From Epichloe hybrida (lineage: Eukaryota > Ascomycota > Sordariomycetes > Hypocreales > Clavicipitaceae): DNA of 64,000 bases. The notes under the pieces were generated by a model, which saw only the letters and a list, made by a program, of their open reading frames with translations, had not been told where the DNA came from and did no database searches. The DNA is taken from NCBI GenBank assembly GCA_019022495.1, contig JAFEKR010000001.1, forward strand, positions 3,100,001-3,164,000, in the 5' to 3' direction. Below, one piece after another: positions 48,201 to 60,597 of the stretch. A program made the translations under genes and the position numbers. Each line of letters starts with the position of its first letter. Position 1 is the stretch's first letter.

Positions 48201-48989
48201 AGTATAAGTAAAAACTTTAAAGGTTAAGAGGATATATGCTTATATAAGAAGTAGGTTAAATTAAGTAGTTCCTATAGCCCTAATTCTATTCTTGTAGTCT
48301 TTATTAATTTTAAGAGTAGTTATTAGTAGCTATTACTAGTTACCTCCTCCTTTCTCTCTATTAGCCACTAGCATCTATCACAAGGTATCTGTCTATGAAG
48401 ATTAAGTAGTTACTATAATTTAGACCTTGCTATTATAAATTACTTATAGGTAGCTTGCTTACTTATTAGGTGCTAACGCTTATTATATATAGTATCCTAT
48501 AGTTTAAGGCTCTTCTAACCCTTTTTCTTTTCTTCTTCTTTATACTCCTTAACTTATTACTCTTTATATTATTACCCTAATTAATTAATTATAGCTAAAT
48601 CTCTTAATAAAAACCATTAAAAACTTCCTAATATTACTACTATTATAAGGGTAAGCGTCCTAGAAGTTAAGCTTTTAGTAATAAAGACTATAGACTAGTC
48701 TAACCGCGCTAAGTTCTTTTCTCTATTTATTAGTTAAGACTACATAGGTATTCTAAAGATTATTTAATCTTATATTTAGGCTAATACTAATAACTTCTAT
48801 TTTATAGTATAAGTTCCTTTTTACCTTCTAGGTTTAGGGTAGGATTAACATTAGTAATAGTAGTGTTCCTCTATATACAAAGATTACTCTCTAACCTTCT
48901 AAAAATTCCTTAGAAAGGGCTCCTCCTTATCTAATTACTACTATAAAAAGAACTAAATTACTAAAGGATTTTATAAGGAGCAATACTAA
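45261..48989. other. RIP-saturated repeat, unassigned
   Basis: About 3.7 kb, very AT-rich, with no open frame over 60 codons and no LTR pair recognised. A purine-rich run lies near 45770-45900. A less mutated patch is at about 47180-47345. By position it should include the RT part belonging to the integrase relic at 48990-50300, but I could not identify RT motifs. Confidence 0.5.
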
Positions 48990-50300
48990 AGTAAATAGTA
49001 TCTTAGCCCTTACTATTAAAAACAAATATTATTACTTAGTCCTTATTCCTACTAAGATAGCTTATCCTAATAAGTATTTCTTATACGCTCTTTTATAGCA
49101 TCTTAAGCGTTATTATACTTTACTAGTATTTATATTTAGCATATTAAATAGTATTTTCTATACTAACTACTTAAACTTATATATATAGTATATTACCTTC
49201 TTTAGTAAGTATATATGCTTCCCTTTCTATAGCTATATCTTACTTTCTAGGGTTAGCAAAGGTACATATAGTAATTATATCTAGAATAGGTCTTATACAG
49301 CTAGCTATAAATAGCGCTTTACCTCTAGGTATTACCTTTAGTTTTCACAAAATACGGTATTTACATCCTTATTTTAACGCGGATAACTAGTAATAGGTTA
49401 GCTACTATATTCCTAGAGTATATTTTTAGGGATTATAGCGCCCTAGAAGGTATTATTATAGACTATAGTTTAACTTTCACTAGCGGGTTTTAGATAACCT
49501 TTTACTATCTTATTATAACTAAGTAGTAACTAAGTACCGCATTTTACTTATAAATAGATAGTTAAATAAAATATTTAAACTAAGTTTTAAAATATTATTT
49601 AAGAACCTTTACTTACTTTAATTAGACTAATTAGGCTAATAATCTTTTAATAGTATAGTTTATATATAATATAAGCGTTTATTTAACTTATAGCTACACC
49701 CTAGCTAAGGTACTATAAGGCTATAACCCTAGAGGACTATAGTAAGCGGTTACAAATATTCCTATAGTAAATAACTAGGTAAAGACTTATACTACTACAC
49801 TAAGAGATAGACATATAGTAATTAAGCAGCTTCTAAGTAACTTATAGGCCTAGTATATAAAACACTATAATAAGAAGCAGACCCTAATAAAGTTTAAAGT
49901 AAGTAACTATATTTTATTATCTATAAAGAATATTAACTTATAGTAACCTAGTAGGAAGCTAAGTATAAAGTATCTAGGCCCTTATAAAATTAAAAAAGTA
50001 ATTAGTACCTATAGATTAGCGTATTAATTAAAGCTACCACCTAGAACATATCTATATAATATTTTTAATATTACTAATCTTAAACTATTCATAGGGGACT
50101 TATCTAGTATAAAAGATATATCCTTACTATAAGAGAACGTTATAGATAATAAATAGGAGTTTAAAGTTAAAAGAATTATATTGCATTACTATAATAGGAG
50201 ATATTAGAAATACCTAGTTAAATAGAAGGGCTATAATACTTTAGAGAATTCTTAGGTAAAGAAAAGAGATTTTGTTATCATAGATATTATTAAGGATTAT
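48990..50300 (+). pseudogene. Ty3/gypsy chromovirus integrase and chromodomain relic
   Basis: The plus strand shows a gypsy integrase core near 49440-49640 (IIDYSLTFTSGF, from a DRGPxFTSxFW-type block, then a decayed HPQTDGQTER region). A GPYKI-like segment follows near 49980. The chromodomain is near 50160-50290, with EFKVKRIILHYY then KYLVK and KGYNTLENS. Stops sit at Trp, Gln and Arg positions. The chromodomain places it in the chromovirus branch, whose integrase targets modified histones. Confidence 0.65.
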
Positions 50301-52244
50301 AAGTAGTAATTAAGTAGCTAGTTTGTGGACACAGAGGTATATTTAGTAGAGTTTAGATAGCAGCAGTAATATATAAAAAAATCCAGATAATTTCTTAAAC
50401 TTTAAATAACCTAACTTATAGCTACTTTATACTAATTACCTTATTAACATATTACTTACTTATTCCTTAGTAGTCTTAGCTATAATAATAAGGGCAGAGG
50501 ATTTATTCTTATTATTAGAGAAATCCCCCTCCCTATATATATATATATAAAGCTTACTAGGGAGGTCTAGCAGCCTAACATAAGTAGGAAGCATAGACGT
50601 ATTAGTAGTAAGCTACTAGTAAGTTAGTAAAGCTATAAGCTAGAGCGTAAAAATACATATAAATAAAAGGTTTTATATAATAAAACATAACCTATTAGAA
50701 ATATTAATCTAGACTTCTAGATTAATAGTGTTATTAAGTAGTAATATAGTAACTTATTTATTAGCGTTAGCCTTATATATAACTTTCGCTATAAGTCATG
50801 CCTGCCTTACCTAACTATACTTATTAGTATTTTTAGTAATTAGAAGTATATTATAAAGTTTACGCTTTACGCATATTAGACACTAGTAGTATATTAGTAG
50901 TAATTAAGTTATAGAAATAAAAGATATATATATTATTAAGAAAGTATAAATTATCTTTAGGATTACTATAAGTATTAATACGCTTAAAGAGTATATAGTA
51001 TAACTAGGTAAACTAAGTAAGACACTAGTAGTGTGTTAGTATATATATTAGTAATAAGAAAAGGAGGATAAACCCTAGTATAGTCCTTATTATTACACGT
51101 ATAATAAGCATATTTTATTAAATTATTTACATAAGTTAGGAGTAATATATAGTAAGATAGTAGTAAAGTTATACTTAGAGAATTAGTATATTAGGTTAGG
51201 ATAGATTTACCCTTAATAATATATTATAGCTTTACGCTATTACTATCTTTAGGTTTAATAGCTTATATTATAACTTACTATATATAGTAAATATAAGGAA
51301 TCTTTATTTTACTAGCACTACTAGCTATAAGTTAGTAGGGTAAGCGCTAGGTAAGCAGAGATATTATACTTATATTAAAATTTTTAAAGCTAAATACTTC
51401 TTACTAGGAGACTTTAAAGGAGATATTAAGGAATTCTTCTTACTAAAGGGAGGCAGTAGTAGTAAAGTAATAGCTTATATTAAAGATATTATTAACTACT
51501 AGTAAGTTAGTAGTAATACACTATAAGAAACTTATAAGTAAAAGATAAGTAACTAACCTATTAGCGTTTAGGAGAATTTAGATATTTTAGATAAGAGTAA
51601 ATATAAATAATAAAGTAATACTATAGGATATTAGTAACTACTATAAGAGAAGCTATAAAGCTACTAGCTTATAGGTAAGGGTAACTTATAATACTAAGGG
51701 AGAATATAAAAGGAAGAAAAGTATATAGAAGTAAGGGAAAGTAAGCCTCTTTTATATTAGCCCTAGACCCCTAAGTAATCTATATGCTATATATAGCTAA
51801 TCTAGGAATTATAATATTTATAGTTATAGCCACCACTAGTAAATACGCACGCTAGCTACAAACTCCTAGTAAGATTAACATAATATCCCTAACATTAGAT
51901 AAGAAGTTATTTATTTTAAATAGCGCGTATTACCCTGTCTATTTAACCTAATTATAAAATTTAATATAGGTAGTCTATTTACTTAGTACTAATAACTTAC
52001 TAGATAGAGGTATACATATTAGAGGTAATAAAGTAGTAAGTATATAGCTATTTATAATCTAGAGGTTATAAGAAGGATTACCTAGGACCCTATAATATCT
52101 ATCTTATTATTTAAAGTAAATGTAATGCTATGCACTAATAGTATAGCTAGTAATATAGGTATTACTATAGGTTATACATAGTATACATACACTAGCTAAG
52201 CAGCTTTTTTTAATTAAGGATATTTATATATTAAGGGGGTAGCA
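50301..52244 (+). pseudogene. Interior of element F, possibly copia gag-protease
   Basis: AT-rich interior leading to the purine tract aagggggtagca and the LTR at 52245. Near 51925 a frame reads ILNSAYYPVYLT, which resembles a copia protease core (LDSACxxHxT) after mutation. If so, F lacks the rest of pol and would be a deletion derivative. The left end and 5' LTR of F were not found. Confidence 0.35.
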
Positions 52245-52511
52245 TATTAGGAGCACAAAGGCTAAGGGGCTATAGATAGGATAGTTACATAATAAAGCCC
52301 TTAGATAAGCCTTAGGTTTTATAAATAACTAAGTAGCTACAAGATAGCTACGTGCATATAGTAAGGTATTTAGATAAGGACTGCCTACAAGAGATATAGG
52401 AGGTTAGAGTTTAAGACCTTTATGCACCTACCCCTAAGTAGTAGCTCTCTAGCTATGACTAAGAACCTTAGCCTTCACTTCGTTTATATCTCCCTAAACA
52501 CAGTCGTGACA
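52245..52511 (+). repeat. 3' LTR of element F, 267-bp family
   Basis: 267 bp, the same family as the solo LTRs at 6293 and 8089. Preceded by a polypurine tract, so it is a 3' LTR rather than a solo LTR. It interrupts gypsy G2, which resumes at 52512. Confidence 0.8.
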
Positions 52512-55500
52512 CTAACCTTATATAGCTTTTTAATATATATGTAAGCCTCTAGGACCTCCCTCTCTATGCTCTTACCCTTAAGAGTAAGGCAAAACTTAGG
52601 TAAATAGCCTATAAGAGCGTAGTTAGGGGAGTAGCCTATTATCCTATTAATAGTATTATTATATATAAATTAGGCTATTAGGAGTAGCTTTAGCTATAGT
52701 TATTAGTTCTCTTTAATAAAATATTATAAGTAATACTTAAGTACTTAATTTATTCTCTTTATTTACCTATTAGTTTAGGGGTAAAATACTATTAAAAGCC
52801 TTTGCTTTATATATAACTAGTAATATACCTCTAACTAGAATTAGCTTATAAATACTAACTCTCTATTAGATATAATGCCCTCTAGCGCTCTAAATTATAG
52901 CTTAATCTCCTTATAGAATAACTCTGCTAATTTAGCTATATTAATTATAGTCTTTATAGAAAGGAAGATAAAGTACTTAGTAAATTAGTTTATAATCACT
53001 AGGATTATATTATTTTCTTGCTTACCTAGCTATACTAGTAGTAAACCTATAATAAAGTCTATTAAGATCTCTACTTATAGTTACCTTAGTATTAGTAGTA
53101 ATTTAAGGCTTCTATAGGGGTAGTACTATCTTACTACTACATGCTAGTATACTCTATAGCTAAATATATAGTCTAAAATAGCTTTACTTATTACTAGCCA
53201 CTAATAGTAATATTTTAGTAGCTCTAGAGTGTATTTAGTCCTAAAGTAACTTACTAATAAATTATTATAGTGTAGCTATAGAAGCTTCTATTATAAGATA
53301 GGCTCCTATAGAATAACTACCTAGTCTTTATATATTAGGAGGCCCCTTATACTATATAACTATAGACTAGCTTTTTCTCTCTCTTTTACTTAGGAGTTAA
53401 CCTTATCTTTATGCTTTTATAAATCTAGATCTTAGTTCTATGCCTTCTATAGTAGTTACACTAAAAGTTTATTTACTATAGATTAGTAAGGATTTAGTAA
53501 TATAATAGCCCCTTAAATTACTTATACTATACTAATATCTTAAATATATATTACCTTCTCCTTAAAATTACTCTTATTTAGCTAACCTATTACTAGATCT
53601 ATAGTAGCTAACTAGCCTTTTACTTAGGCTACTCTTACCTTATTAGGTTCTAAGACTAGTATTATACTATAACTTCTTTAATATATTAGTACTTCTTCTT
53701 CTACTATATAGATATTTACTATCTTCCTTTAAAGCTCTAGTAGGAGCGCCTTATTTAATATAAGTTTACCCTTATAATTAGACTTTCTTAATAGTATATC
53801 TATAGGGTTACTTTTCCTTAGTCTATACTTAATTATAAAATAGAAAGGGTAAAGAAATATATACTATTATACCTATCTTTTATTTAGCTTTTACTACCTT
53901 ACAAAGGTCTATAGGTTATAATAATCTAATAGGACCTCTATAGGTATCTCTATACCTTTAATATAATATTACTAGTATTTAAATAACTTTACTATAGTAA
54001 GTAGCTTTTAATTAGCTATACTATAGTTATATTTAGTATTTATAAACTTCCTTAACTAAAAGGCTACTAGATGCTAATAGCCTTTATTATCTTACTAAGA
54101 TAGGATTCTTACTATTATAAAAATTAAGGTATTTATCTTAATATATACTACTTAACTTAGGTTATAGTATTAGAGTAAAGGCACTTACTAAAAGGCATTT
54201 TTTAGCTAATTAAATACTAACCACTTCTTTTCTCTAAATATAAACCTCCTAGTCTAAATACTATTTTAACTACCTTTTATTAATATATAAAGAGGTGCTA
54301 TAATCCTAGAGTATTTATAGATAAACCATTAGTAAAAGTTATAGAACCTAAGAAATAACTATATATCCTTAAAACTTATTAGCTTCTTTTATTCTCTAAT
54401 TATATTAACCTAGTAAGTATTTATTAATATCCTATTAATAAAAAAAATAAACCCTAGGAATTTTACTAATTCCTTATAGAAAGAGTACTTAGAGGGTTTT
54501 ATATATAACTTTACTAACCTTATATATTTAAGGACTTACTTAATATATTTAGTATACTCCTCCTTTATCTTAAAGAAGATTAAGATATTATCTAAATACA
54601 CTATATAAATAGTATTAACTAGCCTATATAGCGCTTTATAAATATAACTCTAGAAAGTAGCTAGGGTATTTATTAACCTAAAAGGCATTATAAGGTACTT
54701 ATAGTGCCTATAATATATATAAAAAGCTATCTTTTATTTATTACCTTCTTTAATATAAATTTAGTAGTACATATCCTTAATATTAATCTTAGAAAAGAAA
54801 CAAGCCCCTTAGTATTAATTAAAAATCTTTAAAATCAAGGGGAGAGCATAGTAATTCTTCTATATTACCTTATTAAGCCCTTAATAGTTAATATATAGCT
54901 ATAGTATTCTATTTTTCTTTAGTATAAATAGGATAGGCATACTTACTAGGCTCTTTAAGGGTCTTATCTAGCCTTTCTTTAGGTTATTATTAATATATTC
55001 CTAGAGTTCCTTAAGTTTACTTTAGGAGAGAGAATAAATTGGTTTATATAGGGGTATAGCTCCTAGTATAAGATTTATTATATAGTTAGTTAACTTCTTT
55101 AATAGGAGGCTCCTTACTTTATCTAATATAAATATATCTTTAAATTTATATAGTTTCTCTAGAATATCTTTAATAGTTTTATATACTTTTGCTTTCTTTT
55201 TATCTTTAAGAGAGATAAACTTATCTTCTATTATACTTATAATAGCATATATAATTATCCTATTATATATTACCTTTATAAACTTATAAGAAGTTAGTAG
55301 TAAAAAGGCTACCTTTCTCTTTTTAAACTACTATTCTTATAAGTATAAGCAAAGATATATACATTCTTCTATAAGCGTATATATTCTAATTAATATAGGG
55401 CTTCCCTTTACTCTTAGGTCCTTATTAATAGCTATATATAGTAACTTAAGGTCTTTTTTTTTACCTTATAAATCTCCAATTAAAATAAGTACTTTATAAA

Positions 55501-57071
55501 TACTATATTAAGGGACTATTAGAGCCCTTACTACCTTTAAGATAGGTATTATAGCCTTAGCCTAATTAAGCTTATAAGTCTATATAAATTAGGCGCTTAT
55601 AATATTAATCTTAGCGTAATTATTAAGATTTACTACTATTTTAATATCTTTATACCTATAGATAGTAACTAGTATATAAAATTAGTGTCCTACTAGTACC
55701 CTAGTATCTAAGGTAAAGGTAAGGGCTTTTACTTTTACCTCTAGGAGTTTTCCTAACTCTCTTACTAGTCTTTTCTTAGCTTATTATAATTATAAATAAG
55801 GTGCTTTATATTACTATAATTAAAGCACTATTTTTTTCCTTATAGTCTATTATTATTTAGGTAAGTAGCTAGGGTCTTTTCCTTATCCTTATCCTTATCT
55901 CTTTAGTCCTAATTTAGCTAATGCCCTTATAGGGAGTTATATCTTTAGTGTTAAGCTACCTTATATAGCCCTTTCTTTTCTAAATTATTTAGCTTTTACT
56001 TATTCTTTAATATTACCTCCTAGAATTACTAGGTAAGTTATATAATATCTTCTTATATTAGACTAGTAATATTTATATATAAGTTAATATAATCTTATAA
56101 GTTAGGAAGTAATTTTATAAAGAATATAAAAGTATAGGTCTTTTCTAGAGCTTATTCTAGGTATTTCTCTAGTAAATCTAAGTAAATACTAAACTTAATA
56201 GGACTCTAGCTCTCCTTTTACTTTATATTTTCTAGCTATATAGCTATTTATATATTATAACTTATAGAGTCTTTAAGTAGTATAAGGGTTTAGTCTTAGA
56301 ACTTATCCTAGTTATCCTTAGAATAATCCTAACTATTAGCTAGTTATTCTTTAATATATTAGTCCTATCTAGCCTAATAGTTTATATATATATAATTAAG
56401 TATAAAGAGAATCTTTTAGTTATCTTAGTAACACTTTTTCTTTACCCCCTTAAAGGTATAGTTAAGGTTATTAAGCTATATCTTATACTTTTATAAGTTT
56501 ATAAGGTATTAGAGTTTTATAATATTTTAGACCTTAACTTCTTAGCTACTAAGGCTTAAGAATAAACTATTCTTTTAGCCCCTTTTTACTAGTTTTTTAT
56601 AAGATTATATTAAGTTAGTAAGCTCCTTTTCTTAATTTTATAGTTTCTTAAGTTACTTAAGCTAAGTAATTTACTCCCTAATTACTACCTTTTTTACTAC
56701 TATAGTAAAGGGTATAGCTTTAAATAAGATTATAAAATATAGTATATTCCTAGCTATAGTATTACTATTATCTAGCTAATCCTAAGTAATATATAGTATA
56801 GTTCTAGTAAATTAGGTTATTCTTCCCTTTATATTACTCTTAGGTAGCTAGTAGGAGAAGCTTTAAAATTATAAGAATAGAGGGATAGCTAGGTAAGAGA
56901 TATAAGGGTATTTATATATTAACTAAAGCTTACTAGGTCTAAGTATATTATATGTGTGAGTTACTAACTTATAGCTAGTGACTTGCTAGTGTTACATAGA
57001 CCTAGCCCTAGGGCGTAGTGCGCCCGCCTAGTGGTGCGCTAGCGCGCTAGTGTTATAAGTAGGGCCTCACA
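52512..57071 (-). mobile_element. Ty3/gypsy element G2, 5' part
   Basis: Minus strand from the LTR (57071-56950) through decayed gag, RT and integrase. RT near 54990-54850 shows an IRPLKEPS block and later a decayed VDYRxLN block; YLDNILIF (YLDD mutated) is near 54590. Integrase near 53090-52870 reads FIIGLLL then LVIIN and FTKYFIF, with KLAELFYKEI and GIISN. RT before integrase is gypsy order. The element is cut at 52512 by F; its 3' LTR is not seen. Confidence 0.68.
56950..57071 (-). repeat. Gypsy G2 5' LTR
   Basis: Inverted copy of 37437-37561, ending cctcaca at 57071. CpG-rich palindromic core (gctagcgcgctag) in an otherwise AT-rich setting. Confidence 0.7.
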
Positions 57072-59214
57072 AATATAAAATAGGTATAATATTTAGTAGT
57101 TTATAGGGGAAAATATAGTAGATTTTATTAAGGATTTCAAAGCTAAGATAAAGGTAATATGCATCCCTAAAAAGGATTAGCAAAAAATGCTTAAACGTAA
57201 TATTAACCCCTAGGTCTAATAGGTGGTTAAGATGCTAATAGTTTACGCACTTAGGAAGAGTTAAAGAATAAAATGCTCCTTTGGTTTAATACTATAAGCT
57301 AGGATTAAATAGAAAGCGCTTATAAATAACTTAAAGACCTTAACCTAATATAACTAAAGTCTATTAAGAAAACCTATTACTAGCTATAGAAGTATTAAGC
57401 TTTAATATTAAATATAGACCCTATAGAATAGAGAACTACTATAATATAGTCTAACTATATCTATAAGGCCCTCCTAGAGTATTTAATCTTAAGCTTTATA
57501 GATTAAAAGAGGTTTACCTATAAAGAAATTCTAGTTATAAAGTATAAACTACTCTAGACAGAGCTTAACGCATATGTTTATATATAATTAGAGCTTAGAT
57601 ATAGGGACCCTAAAATCTCTAACTTAGGAGGGTACCTATTGGATAATATAGAGTTAAACCTAAGAAGTTAGAGACTATTTAATCTGCTTACACTTAGTAA
57701 TTATTAGACTAACTAAGGGAACTATCTAGCGTAAACTAAGTCTTTAGGATATAATAAGAAGAATGTCACCTTTAATAATAAGGTAACAAAGGATAAAGGT
57801 CCTAAGATAGCTAAATACTAAGATTAAATAAATAATTTAATAAAGCAGTTAGCTAAGTTAAAAATTATAGTTATAGCCTAAGCGGGGAAGGAAATGAACA
57901 TTATGAAGTAGCTTAAAAGAAAATATAATAGTAACGGAATTACTAGCTAAATAGCATTAGACTATTTAATTAAGATAACGAACGTATTTTTAAAATCAAT
58001 GCGATAGCTAGACAAGGCTACTAGATAAACCACTATTACTACTGTAATAGTAATTCCTATTTGGCTATAAAGTGTAACACGCTAGGATTTAACAAGATAT
58101 TAAAGTTTGCTATCTATAACTTAGCTATCTATATTTTAGCAATTAGGGACGACACAAGATAACATATTATACTACCTATCCTACTTTTAAAGTTCCTTTA
58201 GATTAGTAGCTACGCGCGTAAGCTAGCTATGTTTTAGGTTAAATACTTCCTAGATAGTAAGATTACCTATATAATCCCTAGGATTAAGGAACATAGTCCT
58301 TGTAAAGGTAAAAGCTAGGATATATTATTAGATAAATAAGAAATATTTAATTAAATAGAAAGCTAGTTTAACCTTACTAAATACTACCTAGAAAGGGAGG
58401 TCTAGGTAATGTTAATCTTATAAAAGGAGCCCTTAGGTATAGTCTTAGCTATTATGTTTAAGAAGTTATATATAGAAGAAGAGGAGGTAAATAACTATAA
58501 TAGAAAGATTATAGCTATTAGGGAACAAGTAGTAAAGCGCTTATGAGTTAAAGATGTTATAGAAGAAGACAAATAAGATTATTAAGGCTACGAATAATCC
58601 GGATAAGGTAATAATACCTTAAATAAGGGAAAGAAAGATTTACTAGGTAAGGTTAGGTAAAGGATTTTAGATTAACTATATAATAAGGTCTTCTAGAAGA
58701 AGCTTAGAGTACCCTTTTAAGATATTTACTATATTATACTAATACTAGTAAAAGCAGTCAGTAATAAGTATCTCTTATAGGCGAAAGGCGTTAAAGATGT
58801 TTGTTATTATAATAGGGATATACTAGGGCCTATGCCTCCTTTAAGAATATTTAGGGTTAAAATAACTCTAAGACTAATTAATCTAGAGAACTAAATTAAT
58901 TTTATTATTTAGATAATAAAGGATACTCTTAAAGAGAATAAGAGAAACAAAGTAAAGGCTAAGGTGAATTCACTAAAGATAGCCCTAACGCCCCTACTAG
59001 AAATTAACGCTACCCTATAGGAAAGAATTTAGGAAAGGCTTGGAACTTAAGTGTAATAGGACAGACCTTAATAGAATTTAATTAATTTACCTAAAGTAAA
59101 CTTTATGCTTAATATAATTATAAAACCACGAGCTATAGTTAACTAGTTATAGGATTTGCTATACTTATAAGTTTGTTTAGATAACCTAGAAGGAGAGCTT
59201 CTCCTAGGGCTTAT
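57072..59214 (+). pseudogene. Element K gag and downstream relic
   Basis: Continues the plus-strand frame broken at 37436. A retroviral zinc knuckle remnant is visible near 58030-58080 (YYCNSNSYLAIKC, from C-x2-C-x4-H-x4-C with the first Cys and the His changed to Tyr). Further frames to 59214 are too decayed to name. Stops lie mainly at Gln and Trp positions. Confidence 0.5.
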
Positions 59215-59988
59215 TGATTTTTAATTTTTTTTGGGGTCATTGGCTGTGGCTAATGCATCTAATTTTCAAGGAACCAAAAAAATTACTAGTAATACCTAGC
59301 TAGTGCCACATGTAACAACCAAATTTAATAATTACTATAGTGTTAGGTAAAACATTAAGGAATAAGCTTTAAGCTATAAATTTAGGGGCTAAAAAGTCAA
59401 TATAAAGTTTGTAACAAACTTTGTAGCTGCGATTGCGCAAGAGTCATAATTTATAACCACAGTTAAACTCAAATCCATTCGAGTTTTACTCACAGGATAA
59501 ATTGACGTGATTCCCTCTCTGCGACCGTGTTTGTTCCATCTCTCTACATCTCTTCCATCTTATAACTTGTCCTTCAAAGCTCTAAGGCAAACCAAAAAAA
59601 AAACACAACTCATCCTTAATTGCAGCCAATCCAATTCCAAACTAACAAACGCACTGCATCCAATCACTAAGTAGGTCATGGGCTACTAATCAACTAATTA
59701 ACGACTAACTAATTAGATAATAGTATGGCCAAAGGTGATAAAAAAGACACCACACTATCTGAAATATTAAATAATATTGTAGAAGAGAAGAAAGGCAAAG
59801 GAAAGGAAAGGGAAAATAAATCCGACCTAAAGATAATTAATAGTATCTATAATATAAGGGAGAAGATGTTAAAAAATAAGGGCAAGCCTAACAATAAGCT
59901 TTGCAAGGCAGATAAAAAGAAGTTGAAGGAATGGGGTGTCAGGGTGTAGTAAGCTAAGCAGTTTTACCTCGTACTCAGGAGGGGCTCG
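59215..59988 (-). mobile_element. Retroposon-like insertion, longer copy
   Basis: 774 bp flanked by the 10-bp repeat tagggcttat (59205-59214 and 59989-59998). Its first 420 bp match 7016-7439; the remaining 350 bp are absent from that copy. The A-rich tract ending CCCCAAAAAAAATTAAAAATCA on the minus strand (written here in two parts: CCCCAAAAAAAA, then TTAAAAATCA) is constant, suggesting a 3' end at the low coordinate and 5' truncation. A plus-strand open frame inside argues for the other orientation, so the class stays open. Confidence 0.6.
59725..59949 (+). CDS. 74-codon Lys-rich frame inside the retroposon
   Basis: ATG to TAG, MAKGDKKDTTLSEILNN at the start, then a very basic, probably helical stretch with many Lys and Glu, ending LKEWGVRV. 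It is among the few frames in this part of the window that begin with ATG, end cleanly and contain no RIP-like stop. No known domain was recognised. It may be the N-terminus of a larger transposon protein cut by truncation, or chance. Confidence 0.3.
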   Translation: MAKGDKKDTTLSEILNNIVEEKKGKGKERENKSDLKIINSIYNIREKMLKNKGKPNNKLCKADKKKLKEWGVRV

Positions 59989-60344
59989 TAGGGCTTATTA
60001 ACATAGGCTTATAAGGAAATATAATTACTAAAAGCATAGCTAGACACTTAGGTCTAAAAATCTATCCTACAGACGTAATAAACACCACTTTATTCTCCTT
60101 ATATAGGATTAAGATAATTAGGGAGGTTTAGATAAAGCTATATCTAGGAAATATTTAGATACTTATAACTTTCTATGTTAGCCTAGACTCCGTTAATATA
60201 AGCCTAATTCTAGGAATACTATTTTTTAGGCTATTATAAATATAGTTTAACTATTTAAGAAGTAGTAAACTCTTTATCTAGTGCTACTTTAGAGATATTA
60301 TTATTATCTTAAGAGTTACAGGAAGTATCTAATAGTAATATACT
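59989..60344 (+). pseudogene. Element K protease-like relic
   Basis: Continues K after the retroposon. The frame includes LILGILFFRLL, resembling the ILG end of a retroviral-type aspartic protease. It is cut at 60345 by L; the rest of K lies beyond the window. Confidence 0.4.
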
Positions 60345-60597
60345 TGTTGAAATCAAAAGAGTGGACCGATCTGACTGAACCTAGGATTACAAAGCCTTAT
60401 ATATTTTTAACACTCCCCCTGGAATTGTATATCTAGGTGCCCTATTAGAGGTTAGGCTTATACTAGTAATTGAATTTCTTTAGTTATTTTTTTAGTAAGG
60501 TTTGAACCTATAACCTTGCCTTGCAAAGCAGTGCTCTACTATGGTAGGCGTGTACGCTATAGTAAGCCACAACTACTACGCTACTAGGCTTATAACC
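60345..60597 (-). repeat. Mini-LTR module: PBS, tRNA-like, purine tract, 68-bp LTR
   Basis: Minus strand from 60597: GGTTATAAGCC (mutated primer site), tRNA-like segment, polypurine CCAGGGGGAG, then a 68-bp unit 60412-60345 that begins TGTTAAAAATATATAAGG and ends TTTCAACA. The module lies directly after the 824-bp LTR, whose end has the same last bases. It looks like a miniature LTR element lacking one LTR. A matching module forms half of the J 5' LTR. Confidence 0.6.
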
